A stretch of 64,000 nucleotides of DNA. Source: Rhipicephalus microplus (lineage: Eukaryota; Arthropoda; Arachnida; Ixodida; Ixodidae). A program made the translations under genes and the position numbers. Shown one piece after another: positions 11,076-21,694 of the stretch. The stretch is taken from positions 318,144,616 through 318,208,615 of the forward strand of contig NC_134710.1 of NCBI RefSeq assembly GCF_043290135.1, given 5' to 3'. How positions within the stretch are numbered: position 1 is the stretch's first letter; the number at the start of each line of letters is the position of its first letter. The notes under the pieces are model-generated. The model was not told the DNA's origin and searched no databases. It saw nothing but the letters and a program-made list of their open reading frames with translations.

Positions 11076-12373
11076 CAGGTGTTATACGCAAGAAGCTTTA
11101 TGTTCGCAGGCGAATTTTTCAGTTTATGTCTTAGTAAACCTAGTTTTCGTCGTGCTGAGGCGCATACTTTATGAATGTGGGAGGACCATGTTAGATTACT
11201 AGTAATTGTAACGCCAAGATATTTAAAGCTATCAGTTCGCGAGATAGGAAGACCATTGATTGTGTACTGATGTTGATATGGTTGCTTTTTGTTAGTAATA
11301 CGCATAAATACGGTTTTCTCAGTATTTAGTTTCGTGTCCCAAAGGTCGCACCAATTATTTATTGCGTCAAGGCTATCGTTTAGAATTTTGCTGATCATTA
11401 GAAGAATTAATTTTGCTGGATAACAAGCAGTCATCTGCAAATAATCGTATTTCAACGCCTTCTTTAACACATGATACTACATCGTTAATATAAATCAGGA
11501 AAAGTAATGGTCCCAGAACACTTCCCTGGGGGACGCCGGAGTTAACAGGAAGGTAGTCTGAATGAGAGCCATTTATATCTACAAATTGAACGCGGGAATG
11601 CAGGTAAGATTTTATCCAGTTTACGATTGCAGATGGAAGACCCAGTAAATTCAGCTTGAAAATTAACTTTGAATGGGAAATTCTGTCGAAGGCTTTACTG
11701 AAATTTATGAAAACTACGTCGGTTTGGCCTGATTTGTCAATTACAGCAGAGAACGAATGAATAGAAGTAATAAGCTGAGTAATGGTAGAAAGGCCCTTAC
11801 GAAACCCATGCTGAAATGGTAACAGAATATTACGCTCATCTCATCTAAGAAGTTCAAAATGTAGTTCGAAATAATGTGCTCCATGAGTTTACAACACGAC
11901 ACAGTTAGTGATATGGGCCTATAGTTTGTTACGATGGCATTATCTCCTTTTTTAAACACTGGGACCACCCGGGCGATGAGCCAGTCTTTCGGGACAATGC
12001 CTTGCGACAAGGACGAGCGAAAAATTTCAACCAGGCAACGTGCGAGTGACTCGGCGTAGCGACGAAGAAATACATTAGAGATGTTGTCTGGGCCACATGA
12101 TGTTTTAGATTTTATATTAAGAAGCATGGCAAATATGCCTTCAAATGTTATGAAATCTGGATCAACCTTAATACAGTTATCATTTGAATTGGCACACACG
12201 GACGGGTCAGAAAACACTGAGTGGAAATAGCGGTTAAATTTAATCGCGATTTGCTTAGAATCTCGAATAATCTCGTCTCCGAGCTTAATACATTCGACTG
12301 ATTTTTGTTTCTTAGGCTGAAGTTTGCGCCAGAATTTTGCCGGATCACTTTTTAGGAACTGTGGCAGGGTCAC
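11076..12373 (-). pseudogene. LINE ORF2, reverse transcriptase domain
   Basis: The reverse transcriptase would copy the LINE RNA at the nicked target site. The fingers region contains SKTSCGPDNISNVFLRRYAE, then GIVPKDW, VVPVFKKGD and NYRPISL motifs at 11920-12110. The catalytic FADD motif is encoded at 11430-11441. The thumb region contains TKLNTEKTVFMRI and FKYLGV (11230-11340). Frameshifts occur near 11740-11830 and 11440-11470, so no single frame spans the domain. The coding pattern and order are standard for CR1/Jockey-type ORF2. Confidence 0.8.
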
Positions 12374-12482
12374 CGAGAAGTAATGAAGTTTAGCTGCGCG
12401 TATATTATTAGCAAGTGTATCTTTTAACTTTTGAAGCAGCGGGCCTTTCGGTTGCCGCCTTTCGTTTTCTTAACCTTGCACG

Positions 12483-12689
12483 TTAAATGAATAATTTCCT
12501 GGTTATCCAAGGGTTTCTGTGGTTTGACTTTTTAGCTTTGTTTGGAATGAAGTTTTCGAGGCAAAACTCACACAGCAACCGGAACTTTTTCCACAGATAA
12601 TTAGCATCATTGCCTGAAAAACCGTCGAAAGACAAATCAAGATAGTCGAGAACAGATTCATCATTAGCCCTACTAAAGTCTTTAAACAT
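12483..12689 (-). pseudogene. LINE ORF2, linker between endonuclease and RT
   Basis: Encodes the region between endonuclease and RT (FKDFSRANDESVLDYL, then LCEFCLENFIPNK and NPWITRKL), which in related LINEs directly precedes the RT fingers. A frameshift separates it from the RT part, and another joins it to the endonuclease at about 12690. Confidence 0.65.
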
Positions 12690-12692
12690 TTT

Positions 12693-13360
12693 TCACTGTA
12701 AGGGCACCTGGTCAGACAGATCTACTACAGAACATAAGAAAAGGACAAGCTTATGGTTGGACAGACCGTCTTCTACAGATACATATACATTGGAGAAACT
12801 TTTACTATGAAAAACGAGATCAAGAATGGATGCCGTATTCTCCTGAACGCATGTTGGAGTTCCTACTGCTTGATCTAGATCACACACCAACATAATATCA
12901 AAAACAACTTGATCGCTAAAACATGGAGAGCGCAACTTTGCCCAGTTGATGTTCGGGAGATTAAAATCACCGGCAATAATCAAGTGTTTTTTGGAATGCT
13001 TCAGTGAATAATCATAAAGTTGGTTAAAAATTATACTTCTGAAGACGGGGGACGGTAAACGACAATTAAGATAATTGTATTTCCAAAGACGTTTAACTGC
13101 AGGCATAAGCTTTCATGATCTTCTATTTGATCTAAAAGAATAGTAGTTGTGTGAGTATTCAAGACAACAGCGACACCACCATTCGGTCTATCTCGTCTAA
13201 TTATTTTGTAGCTTTCCGGTACTATATCTTCATCAGAATGATTATCGTTTAACCAAGTTTCCGTAAGAACGGTGATATGGGGTGCGTAGGTTAACAAGAT
13301 ACTTTCGAGTTCTACAGTTTTGTTAACAATGCTTTGAGCATTTATATTAAGGAGGAGCAA
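12693..13360 (-). pseudogene. LINE ORF2, APE-type endonuclease
   Basis: The endonuclease would nick the target to prime reverse transcription. Visible motifs in order are LLLNINAQSIVNK (N-terminus), TETWLND (catalytic Glu region), IVVYRPP, IAGDFNLPNINW (GDFN motif), and LVFHSKS...GLSNHKLV with the terminal S-x-H catalytic pair. A frameshift between 13031 and 13106 splits the domain into two overlapping frames. The domain length is normal for the family. Confidence 0.8.
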
Positions 13361-13387
13361 ATTTTGATTACATCGGCGAAGAGCTTG

Positions 13388-14253
13388 TTATGCACTAACG
13401 GTGCTTGAAACTGGTGTCGGCTTTGGAATGGTTAGAACCTTCACGCGCATGTTCTTGCTATCGTCCCACATAAAAGTGTCGTCATCGATCCGTAACTTAT
13501 CGTGTACAAGATATGGCTTTTTCCCATTTGCTTTGTCAATTTTTCCACTTTCCCACAGTAGTTTACGTCGACGCAGTGTGCAACGGGAGTCATCGTTTTG
13601 AATGTAGATTTCAGTTTCTTTGAGTTTTTTTGCGTTTTTTAATATTTCTTGTTTTTTCGTGAAGTCCTGAAGATACATGATTACGGGACGATTTCCAGCT
13701 TGTCTACCGAGTCTATGTATACGACCAATCGAATTGCAGGATACATTAAGTTTTTTACAAAACAGTTCATCCACTACTTCTTTTCTTAAGACGGCCTCAG
13801 TTTCGTTGGGTTTTTCAGTGAGGCTGTACACTACTAGGTTTGATCACCGACTACGTTCTTCAATATCGACTATCTTCTCCGACTGATCTGCTACCGATGT
13901 TTTTAGTTCATTTAAACTTGTATCAAAGTTATCGATCTTGCAAGTAGATTTGTTCATAGTGTTAAGAAGCGTTTCTAGATGAGAAACTTTTTGAAGGACA
14001 GCTGTGAATGTTTCCCGTTGAGAGTTTTGTTCCAATTTTATATCAGAGATACTTTTCAGAATTTTTTTCTGCCCTTCCAAAACCTTATCTAGTATTTTTT
14101 GAATATCGGATCCAGGGTTTGACGCAATATCGCCACAGAGCATAAGTTTGCACACAAAAAAACAGTCGTATAAAATACCGAGGCAGGTGCGCGGGCATGG
14201 CACAACAACCAAGAACCTGTTGCTTGAACAAACAGAAGAATGCGTACAACCAA
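13388..14253 (-). pseudogene. LINE ORF1 (coiled coil plus RNA-binding region)
   Basis: ORF1 proteins bind the LINE RNA and act as chaperones. The N-terminal part (14253-13844) encodes LMLCGDIASNPGS, common near ORF1 starts of arthropod CR1/Jockey elements, followed by a coiled coil with heptads (ILKSISDIKLEQNSQ, KIDNFDTSLNELK). After a frameshift near 13840, the second part (13831-13388) carries an L1-ORF1-like segment with IGRIHRLGRQAGNRPVI and DFTKKQEILKNAKKLK. The frame also runs upstream through the tandem monomers, so the true start is uncertain. Confidence 0.65.
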
Positions 14254-14879
14254 CCTGCATAACGAAGTGACAGAGCTTGGTAAGCATTGCTGCTTGGTGC
14301 ATTTTGCCATGCCCACTGAAGTTGAACCGTTGAGGGCCGGAGTTTATAGGTGCCAACGATGATGACGTCACAGAGCGTAGCGCCATGTCGTTGGTGACGG
14401 CAGGGAAGTTCAACCACACGTGCACTGGTCCAGTTGTGATGAATGGTGTGGCTCGCTGAGATAAGTTGATTTCCGGGGAAAAGACGGGCTCTTGATAGCT
14501 GGCGGGCTCGAAGAACAAGCCTCCGAGAAGGACTGCCTGCATAACGAAGTGACAGAGCTTGGTAAGCATTGCTGCTTGGTGCATTTCGCCATGCCCACTG
14601 AAGTTGAACCGTTGAGGGCCAGAGTTTATAGGTGCCAACGATGATGACGTCACAGAGCGTAGCGCCATGTCGTTGGTGACAGCAGGGAAGTTGAACCACA
14701 CGTGCACTGGTCCAGTTGCGATGAATGGTGTGGCTCGCTTAGATAAGTTGATTTCCGGGGAAAAGACGGGCTCTTGATAGCTGGCGGGCTCGAAGAACAA
14801 GCCTCCGAGAAGGACTGCCTGCATAATGAAGTGACAGAGCTTGGTAAGCATTGCTGCTTGGTGCATTTCGCCATGCCCA
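14254..14879 (-). repeat. 282 bp tandem 5' monomers of the LINE
   Basis: Two complete 282 bp units (14598-14879 and 14316-14597) and a 62 bp partial third (14254-14315) stand in front of ORF1. The units differ by only a few bases. 282 is a multiple of three and one minus-strand frame stays open through all of them (340 residues in total), giving a 94-residue protein repeat. Tandem monomers acting as promoters are known for mouse L1 and some other LINEs; a promoter role here is inference. Confidence 0.85.
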
Positions 14880-15040
14880 CATTAGGTTGAGAGCAGTGTG
14901 TTTGGAAGAAAGAAGAGGTCAATGGGGGCTGCACCACGGGCACGGCGGCTCATTCTCTTCCTCTATACCCTTTGCGCCATTTCACTAGTGATAACGAGAA
15001 CTCGCTGAAGTGCCACCAAGGTCCAAGTACTACTAACAGT
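14880..15040 (+). mobile_element. Leader fragment of BEL/Pao-like element, downstream half
   Basis: It begins attaggttgagagcagt, matching 8526-8610 (aggttgagagcagtatgttc, then aagaagagg and gacggcggctc-like blocks). It is the continuation of 10273-10360 across the inserted LINE. It ends where the LTR of the next element starts. Confidence 0.65.
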
Positions 15041-15730
15041 TGTGGGGGTGCTGACACCCCCTGTAAAGTTGTATGCACCTTGTGGCGCAAACAACAGTGG
15101 CGCACGTGTCTCGCCCCAAAGCCGCATTTCGGGTGACGACCGCCGGGCGATAGGTGGCGTTTTGTTCGCGTTGGGTACCACTGTTGGTAGAGTGGTAGCG
15201 CCGGGGGTGAACCCTGGCAGAAGGCAGGCCTTGTTGGCGGGCGAGAGTTGAGTGAGCTTCTTCTGCGCGTGGCGGTTGCCACGAACGGTTGTCTCGTGCC
15301 TGGGTCCTCGGCGCGTGGCACCGCGGGCCTGCGCGCCGGAGAGCCCACGTGGTGAGTCAGGCGTTGGCGACACCGAGAGTTCAGCGAGCCTCTTCTGTGC
15401 GTGGCGGCTGCCAAAAACGGTTGTCTCTAGCCTGGGTCCTCAGAGCGTGGCACCGCAGACCTCCGCGCCAGGGAGCCCACGTGGTGAGTCAGACGTTGGG
15501 GACACCACCTTGGGTATGTTACTGCGTGTTTGTCGTGTTATTGTGTTATGTTGTTTGTATGGTAGCGTGTTGATAACAATTGATGTATCGATTCGGTGGA
15601 CGATATCGTTCAAATGTAGTTAAATAAACGTATGTATGTATGTTTTTTGGTTTGTACCGACCGCATCTGCTGTGTCCGTTCACTCTAAGAGCATGGCGTG
15701 GCCCTCGTTTGCTATTTCGCGACCCCCACA
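15041..15730 (+). repeat. 5' LTR of copy A, with 132 bp internal duplication
   Basis: This LTR is 690 bp against about 590 bp in copy B. The excess comes from an internal tandem duplication with a 132 bp period (gagcttcttctgcgcgtgg at 15254, gagcctcttctgtgcgtgg at 15386). A polyadenylation signal AATAAA lies at 15623-15628 before the U5-like end. The flanking CA..TG ends are canonical. Confidence 0.8.
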
Positions 15731-15996
15731 CTGGCGCCCAACGTGGGGCTCTTAGAGTATCGGACGACAGTTTTTGCGGTTCGGTACAAGCTTTTGTTAG
15801 AGCCGGGGTGGAGTAGGCCTAGGGGGGACTTCTCATTGCTAGCGTCGGCGGTGTGCTTTGTTGAGAAGTGAGAAGATTGGTTTTGTGACGTGTTTGAATT
15901 TGTCGGCAGGTTGAGTTTTTATTTTTTTTTTTGCTCGCAAGTGTTGTTCTTTTTGTTGTTGTTAGTTTTCAAAAACGTTGAATTGGGACGAAAGCC

Positions 15997-16254
15997 ATGC
16001 GGTCTGCATCCTGGGGTGAGCAAGGCCTAGAGCACGTGGTTTGTAGGCCAGGCCCGAAGCGAGTGAGTACGGAAGTTTCGTGGGTGGTCCGATTTTCTGT
16101 AAATAGCTTCTTCTATCTCTTTGGGCTCAGGGAGCTGGGCGTCGTTGCTGACTTGTATTGCGGCTCGACGCTGGGGCGTCATGACATCGCCCGGGGTCGT
16201 AGACGCCGATCGCTCGGTAAGCTGCTGTGTGCGGCGAGCGATAGGACCACCTGA
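15997..16254 (+). other. Leader open frame shared with copy B
   Basis: An 85-residue frame starting MRSASWGEQGLEHVV. Copy B (60411-60704) has the matching frame with the same start, several replacements and one 3-base indel that keeps the frame. It lies where gag would start. A possible splice donor (GGTGAG) sits a few codons inside. It is not recognised as any protein family; conservation may simply reflect recent common descent. Confidence 0.3.
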
Positions 16255-16739
16255 CAGAGTGGATGTCGCCTCGCGGCTGCCTCTTATGCGCCTAGGCTGG
16301 GTGGATGCCGGTTGTTGCTAAGCGACTTATTAGGCCTAAGGCTCTGCGCAGCCGCCTGTCGCACGTGGCACAACTAGGTGGATCGTGGCGTTGAGACGTT
16401 GCGCTCTGCTTCCCTCACTTTTTTTATCTTGCGATGCACGAGTTGGGAAAAGTGATTTTTGTTTCATTTTGATGGGCGTCTCAGCCGCCGCCGATGTCTT
16501 AGCTAGCAGTACTGACCATCGAACTACGTGGCCGTTTAAAAGCCTGAAGCTCTCTTCCCTAGGCCCTGCTTCATTGTTTCTTTCAAGTTTTTTTGTTGAC
16601 GTATTCAGCGGGAGGGATGTCATCAACAGCCGGCTGTCTTCTGTACATCGTCAGCGTTGCTGGCCAGGAATGCGGTCATGAGGTCGGGCGATGGAGATGC
16701 CTGGGACCTGCGCAACTGCCTGCAGTCCGGCGTCCTCGT

Positions 16740-17040
16740 GATGATTGATTGATTGATTGATTGATATGTGGGATTTAACGTCCGAAAACCACTATATGAT
16801 TATGAGAGACGCCGTAGTGGAGGGCTTCGGAAATTTCGACCACCTGGGGTTCTTTAACGTGCACCCAAATCTGAGCACACGGGCCCACAACATTTCCGCC
16901 TCTATCGGAAATGCCGCCAAGATTCGATCCCGCGACCTGCGGGTTAGCAGCCAAGTCCCTTAGCCACTAGACCACGGCGGAGGGGTTCCACTACGGGGTC
17001 TGTTATAATCATATGGTGGTTAAACCCCACATATCAATGA
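16740..17040 (-). mobile_element. Ruka-type SINE nested in the 3' part of another SINE (copy 1 of the block)
   Basis: A minus-strand SINE (16740-16989) has its (TGAT)n tail at the left and a tRNA-like head ending ccacggcggagggg at the right. It is followed by the 3' end of a plus-strand SINE (16990-17040) beginning actacggggtc. The junction and a small internal deletion (gccgccaagattcg) are the same as in 63566-63840, so the two blocks share ancestry. Confidence 0.85.
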
Positions 17041-17433
17041 ATCAGAACATGAGCAATACCACTGCATATCAGATTTACTTATTGTGGAACTTTTACAAAC
17101 ACCATGAACGTGCGTTTGCTCTGCTTTTTCCATGAAAGTCTGTTTGCTCCATTTTTTTGTCTGCAATTCCTTTTGAGCAGCAGCTGGCAATTCAAACTCG
17201 TGAGGTGAGTTGGCTATTGCCCGTAATGGTTAATTGTCTAGGTAAGTACACAAAAACAATCGCCATGGGGACGCCATAACGTAGCCATAAGCAAAAGATG
17301 GCGAAAACGGGATGCGAAGTGAGTGCATTCGACCTGCCAGTCAGGCAGACTCGAAACGCAAATTTACTAGTGAAACGGACGTGCGCTACATCTATCATTA
17401 ACTGCAGCAAGCATACCATTTTCAGCGCTTGTT
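17041..17433 (-). repeat. Element X, reverse copy
   Basis: Non-coding repeat. It matches the reverse complement of 62644-63004 and, for its first 160 bases, 63841-64000 in direct orientation. It has no coding motif, and TIRs and tail are not seen. It is named X here for reference only. Confidence 0.75.
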
Positions 17434-18179
17434 AGCGCTAACCTCAGTCCGAGCGAGCAGAGGCCACGCATTGCAGCGTTAGAGTTACAGGTGCTGACGG
17501 CTGATCCTTTCAGCTTGCTGTTCCGCATGTCTGTTATCCACCGCATCAGTGCGTCTTCCAGCTTCAGGTGTGCTGCAGTCCTTAGTTGTCTTCGTTTACC
17601 AGCGAATTCGCCGCTGTCAAAAGCCTCAAAACTTTTAAATGGTTCTTGACATAGTCCCTTAAGGTGCTTCTCTTAACACCCTACTTCTTCATTATCTCTC
17701 GTCCACAAACACCTGCGTTCATGTCTTTCAATATTATCACCTGTCTTTTCAAGATTATTTGCTGGCTGCTGTGGCCGCTTGACTCCTGTGACGGTCGCCA
17801 TCAGTCCAAAATGCGACAGCGATGCAAACACACACACACACACACACACAGCCGCAACACGCGAAGTCACAACACAAAGAACCAAGTCACGAAGTACCCC
17901 AGCAGACGTAGCAACCAGATGTTAGTAGACACTAGATGTGTCGGTAGCCCACGCGCTTTCGCCGGGTGCTGACTAGTGCCACCTAGGCCCTTCCCTTTTA
18001 TTCACTATCATCATGATCATTTTCTGCTGCAGTTCGTTCGGTTTCAGTTTCTCCAAAACTCCGGTTCCACTGTCGGTTACGGCAAGCAGTGCTTGAGCCT
18101 CCAAGCCGTCGAGGTCGCGCGAATCCGGAGTGGTGCGGAGTTGTGTGAGATAACCGATGCCCAGCTCAATCCCTCCCAG
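17434..18179. other. No gene recognised; (CA)11 microsatellite
   Basis: No supportable gene. A CA microsatellite of 11 units lies at 17829-17850. The sequence is less AT-rich than its surroundings but has no recognised exon. Confidence 0.4.
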
Positions 18180-18292
18180 TTATTGAACATTTGACCCCAG
18201 TGAAATATACACAATTTCGCTGGGACCGCACCGCGAGTCTAAGTTAATCGAATTTCCTAGGAAACGAGGTCCAGATAAACGAGCTTTTACTG
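18180..18292 (-). mobile_element. Tigger-type terminal fragment
   Basis: It ends gataaacgagcttttactg, the reverse complement of the gtaaaagctcgttaactc type of end seen at 58019. Only one terminus is present. The interior (tcgctgggaccgc) has no coding signal. Confidence 0.4.
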
Positions 18293-18743
18293 AACCACAA
18301 TAATGAAAAAATAAACAAGCACCTTATTAATCCATACTATTTTTTTTGCTTTATGTTGGTGTTACACCTAATACTGAGCTATATTGAGAAGCTACATCAT
18401 CATCATCATTATCATCATCAGCCTGACTACGTCCACTACAGGACAAAGGCCTCTCCCTTGTTCAGCCAGTTAACTCTGTCCTGTGCTTGCTGCTGCCACT
18501 TTATACCCACAAACTTCTTAATCTCATCTGCCCACCTAACCTTTTGTCTCCCCCTAACTCTCTTGCCTTCTCTGGGAAACCTTTTGTCTCCCCCTAACTC
18601 TCTTGCCTTCTCTGGGAATCCAGTTAGTTACCCTTAACGACCATGGCTATCCTGTCTACGCGCTACATGCTCGGCCCACGTCCATTTCCTCTTCTTAACC
18701 ACCGTTTGTTCCCTAATCCACTCTGCTCTCTTCTTGTCTCTTA

Positions 18744-20438
18744 CCCCCGAATGCAGAGATGTTACTTGACTCAAACTTGACTCGTTCTTGACTGACGACA
18801 GTCTTGCCGGTCACCATAAACCGTTCTCGAACTTGTGGACGACTTGAAGGCGACTTGGCTCAGTCGAAGTCAGGACGCTTTCAAGTCAGCCGCGGGGCTA
18901 TCTTGAAAGCGACTTCACGCGTTAGTCCAACATGGCCACCTGTCGAATGGACGTAGCGCGGAGGGTGGCCGCTTTTGAGTTTGCTTACCTCGCCATAAGC
19001 GTAGCATTTTCTGAGGCGCACTGCCTGCCAAAGATTCTTGGACCCGCTTTACGTAACCGAGCAAATCCGATGGAGTAGTACGACGAAGAACAATTCCACG
19101 CTCAATACATATTCACGAAGAACGCCGTGCGGCAGCTGCTGGGTATGTTGCCCCTCCGTGAGAGTGGGAACAACAGAAGACACTCTGTGCCTCCAGTGTT
19201 ACAGCTACTGATGGCTCTCACGTTTTACGGCGCTGGCACATTCCAAGCAGTCACCGGGAATCTCGTCCGCATTCCGTAACCGACAGTTTCCTGTGCAGTA
19301 GGAAAAGTTACGCTACTCGTCGCAAAGCACCTGTACGCGATGCTGGTGCGCTTTCCGCAACCGGCAGCATTTTCTGTAGTTACGCGGGACTTTTATGAAG
19401 TTGCTGAGTTCCCTAGCGTTACAGGTTGTGGCGACTACACACACGTGCGTATTAATAGCCTGGTAGTGACGACGCCGAAGTGTTTCGTAACCGCAAAGGC
19501 TATTTCTGTTTTTTTTCTAAAACATTTTTTATCTGTTTCGGTACAAAATTGATTCGGCGCTGTGTCTGTGTGCCTCGTCTATCCTTTTGTCCCATCTAAG
19601 GCGCTGTTTCTCGCTCAGAAAGGCATCGTTTGTAGCACAACGCTACGTGAAATTCCACACACACTAAAAAAAGGTGCCCTATCACGGGTTTTTTGATCCC
19701 CTTCACCATCATGCAGCGAGACATTGCTGCACCCCGCCAGACGAAATTCTGGTGAGGGCAATGTCCTGACCCCCCCTTTTTCTCTTGTTTACTATGCTCA
19801 ACAAAAGGATACGAATCACATTCGTTCCCAGAACTTTTTTTTTCATATATAACTGCGCCCTAGCCCACTACAAGCATGTCCACAGACGAACAGAAAGGCG
19901 AATACCGTTAACATCGCGTTACCTCGTGAGTCAGTTAAGCACAAGTACACGCCATGGCATTAGATTGAAAAAAAAATAACAACAAAAGAACCCAACGCGA
20001 TGCTTGTTTCGCCTCCAAACAAACAACCGTGGAGAAACGCGCCGCATTTGGGTGGCCACTAAAACCAGCGGGCAATGAACACTTTACAGAAGCAACACTG
20101 TGCATCGCTGTGGCGGGAGGCACCACGTGCCGCTCGTTAGCCGCAAAATGGCAAAAAAAAGCTTGTGGCCCTTCGTTTCTATAGTTCTTTTGAAACGTAT
20201 GGTCTTTTTTTGCTGTAACACATGCCTTACGCGAACAACTTTATTATTACCCTCGTTAGCTGGCTAGCAGCGTGTTTCTGCTTTGAAGCTCGTTCTTGAC
20301 TTGACCAAGCAAGACAGCCTGAGCATCTATAAAACGCAAAGGCTGACTTGGGCGTTTTGAAGTCCGCTGCTTGCTTGACGCCGACTTGCTCAAGTCAAGT
20401 CGAAGTCGCGAGCCAAGTAACATCTCTGCGTTCGGGGG
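18744..20438 (+). mobile_element. PIF/Harbinger transposon with decayed transposase
   Basis: A 1695 bp insertion in the RTE element. TIRs are CCCCCGAATGCAGAGATGTT at the left and CCCCCGAACGCAGAGATGTT at the right (reverse complement), with one mismatch in 20. The TSD is TTA (18741-18743, 20439-20441), the trinucleotide typical of PIF/Harbinger. Joining the flanks gives ctcttaaggtta, matching the uninterrupted RTE (54461-54480 region). Both subterminal regions are dense in ACTTG/CAAGT motifs. It has one transposase relic and no second Myb-like gene that I can recognise. Confidence 0.85.
18932..19552 (+). pseudogene. HARBI1-like transposase, broken
   Basis: One frame from ATG 18932 holds together over 200 codons apart from two stops (TAG 19076-19078, TAA 19277-19279). 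Motifs are TKNAVRQLLGMLPLRES, VPPVLQLLMALTFYGAGTF and DFYEVAEFPSVTGCGDYTHV, which match the region of HARBI1-type DDE transposases around the first catalytic Asp (GxIDxTH in the family, here GCGDYTH). The frame then degenerates after about 19480, so the later catalytic Asp and Glu are missing. The usual protein is about 350-400 residues. Confidence 0.8.
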
Positions 20439-20529
20439 TTAAGGTTACGCCTACCATTTTTCATTCCATTGCTCGCTGTGTCGTCCTCAATTTAAGCTGA
20501 AACCTCGTTGCAAGTCTCCAGGTTCCCGC

Positions 20530-21694
20530 TCAGTAACTAAGTACCAGCAAGATACAGCTGTTATATACCTTCCTCTTGAGGGATAGTGGCAATCTACCTG
20601 TCATAATTTCAGAGTGCTTGCCAAATGTGCTCCACCCCATTCTTATTCTTCTAGTTACTTCTATCTCGTGGTTCGGCTCTGCAGTTATTACGTGCCCTAA
20701 GTAGACATAATCTTTTACAACTTGAAGTGAACGATTACCTATCTCAAAGCGCTGCTTTCTTCCGAGGTTGTTGTACATTACTTTCGTTTTCTGCAGATTA
20801 ATTTTAAGACCAACCTTTCTGCTCTCCTTGTCTAACTACGTAGTCATGAGTTGCTTTCTGTTGCTTTCTTTATGAAACCTTTCTGCTCTCCTTGTCTAAC
20901 TACGTAGTCATGAGTTGCTTTCTGTTGCTTTCTTTATGAAGCAATATTGTAGCAGTTGATCCCCCGTAAATTTCTTCCAGGATGTTTATATATGGTTCAT
21001 CGATGCCCTGATTCCGCAGTGTCTACGTGACTGGTGATATTTCTACTGAATCAAACACCTCCTCATAATCTATAAAGGCTATGTATAGTGGTTGGTTATA
21101 TTCTGAGCATTTCTCCATTACCTGATTGACAATATGAATGTGGTCGATTGTTAAGTAGCCTGTTCGAAATCCTGCTTGTTCCTTTCGTTGATTGCATTCT
21201 AATGTTTTCCTAACTCTGTTAGCAATTACCTTTGTAAATAGCTTGTATACTACAAAGAGCAAGCTGAGCGGCCTGTAATTCTTCTAGTCCTTGTCATCTC
21301 CTTTCTTATGTAATAAGATGATGTTAGCGTTCTTCCAAGACTCTGGTACTCTTCCCGTCAGGAGACACCTCGTAAACAGGGTGGCTAATTTTTCCAACAC
21401 AATCTGTCCTCCATCTTTCAGCAGACCTGATGTTACCTGATCCTCACCAGCAGCTTTGCCTCTTGGCATGCTCTCCAAGGCTTTTCTGACTTCTTCTATC
21501 ATTACTGGTGGGGTGTCATCTGGGTTACTGCTAGATCTTATAGTATTAAGGTCGTGGTTGTCCCGGCTACTGTACATATCTCTGTAGAACCCATCCGCTA
21601 TTTTACCTATCCTATCCATATTGGAAGTTATTTTGCCTTCTTTGTCCCTTAGTGCATACATCTGATTTTTCCCTATCCCAAGTTTCCTCTTCAC
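20530..21694 (-). pseudogene. RTE reverse transcriptase, broken
   Basis: Encodes the RT in several frames. The 21694-21284 piece has MKRKLGIGKNQMYALRDKEGK, then GKAAGEDQV and [20 protein letters not shown]. The 21262-21023 piece has NQRKEQAGFRTGYLTIDHIH and LYIAFIDYEEVFDSV. The 20778-20530 piece has the thumb motif VYLGHVITAEPNHEIEVTRR. The FADD catalytic block found in the other RTE copy (near 43860) is missing here because of a deletion between about 20830 and 20950, where the 64 bp duplication now lies. Confidence 0.8.

Larger units (their letters stand above)
10361..14879 (-). mobile_element. Near full-length CR1/L2-like non-LTR retrotransposon (LINE)
   Basis: A minus-strand LINE of about 4.5 kb. 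In transcription order it has 282 bp tandem monomers, ORF1 with a coiled coil, an APE-type endonuclease, a reverse transcriptase and a short A-rich 3' end (gcataaaaaataaat). It interrupts a retroelement leader: the sequence before it ends atcatcatt and the sequence after it begins attaggttgag, contiguous at 8517-8535. The target duplication is CATT (10357-10360, 14880-14883). Both ORFs carry frameshifts and stops, and a foreign 118 bp block lies at 10958-11075. The clade is inferred from motif style and is not certain. Confidence 0.8.
15041..16739 (+). mobile_element. LTR retrotransposon copy A (5' LTR plus truncated internal region)
   Basis: The 5' LTR is 15041-15730, starting TGTGGGGGTGCTGACACCCC and ending GACCCCCACA. 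A primer-binding site TGGCGCCCAACGTGGGGC lies at 15732-15749. The internal sequence to about 16739 matches the internal region of copy B (60140-61390). At 16740 it is cut off by an inverted SINE; the rest and the 3' LTR are absent. No RT or integrase frame exists. The superfamily is not determinable from these non-coding parts. Confidence 0.8.

Noticed and set aside
13844..14866. A 340-residue protein with internal repeats as a host gene
   Set aside because: The repeats are the 282 bp monomers of a LINE, and the C-terminus is its ORF1 coiled coil.
14950..15623. Several 60-150 residue open frames on both strands
   Set aside because: They are shadows of GC-rich LTR sequence; frames on both strands are open at once and no motif is present.
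16740..16985. Tandem TGAT array as an independent microsatellite
   Set aside because: It is the tail of a SINE; the same tail occurs at the other SINE copies.
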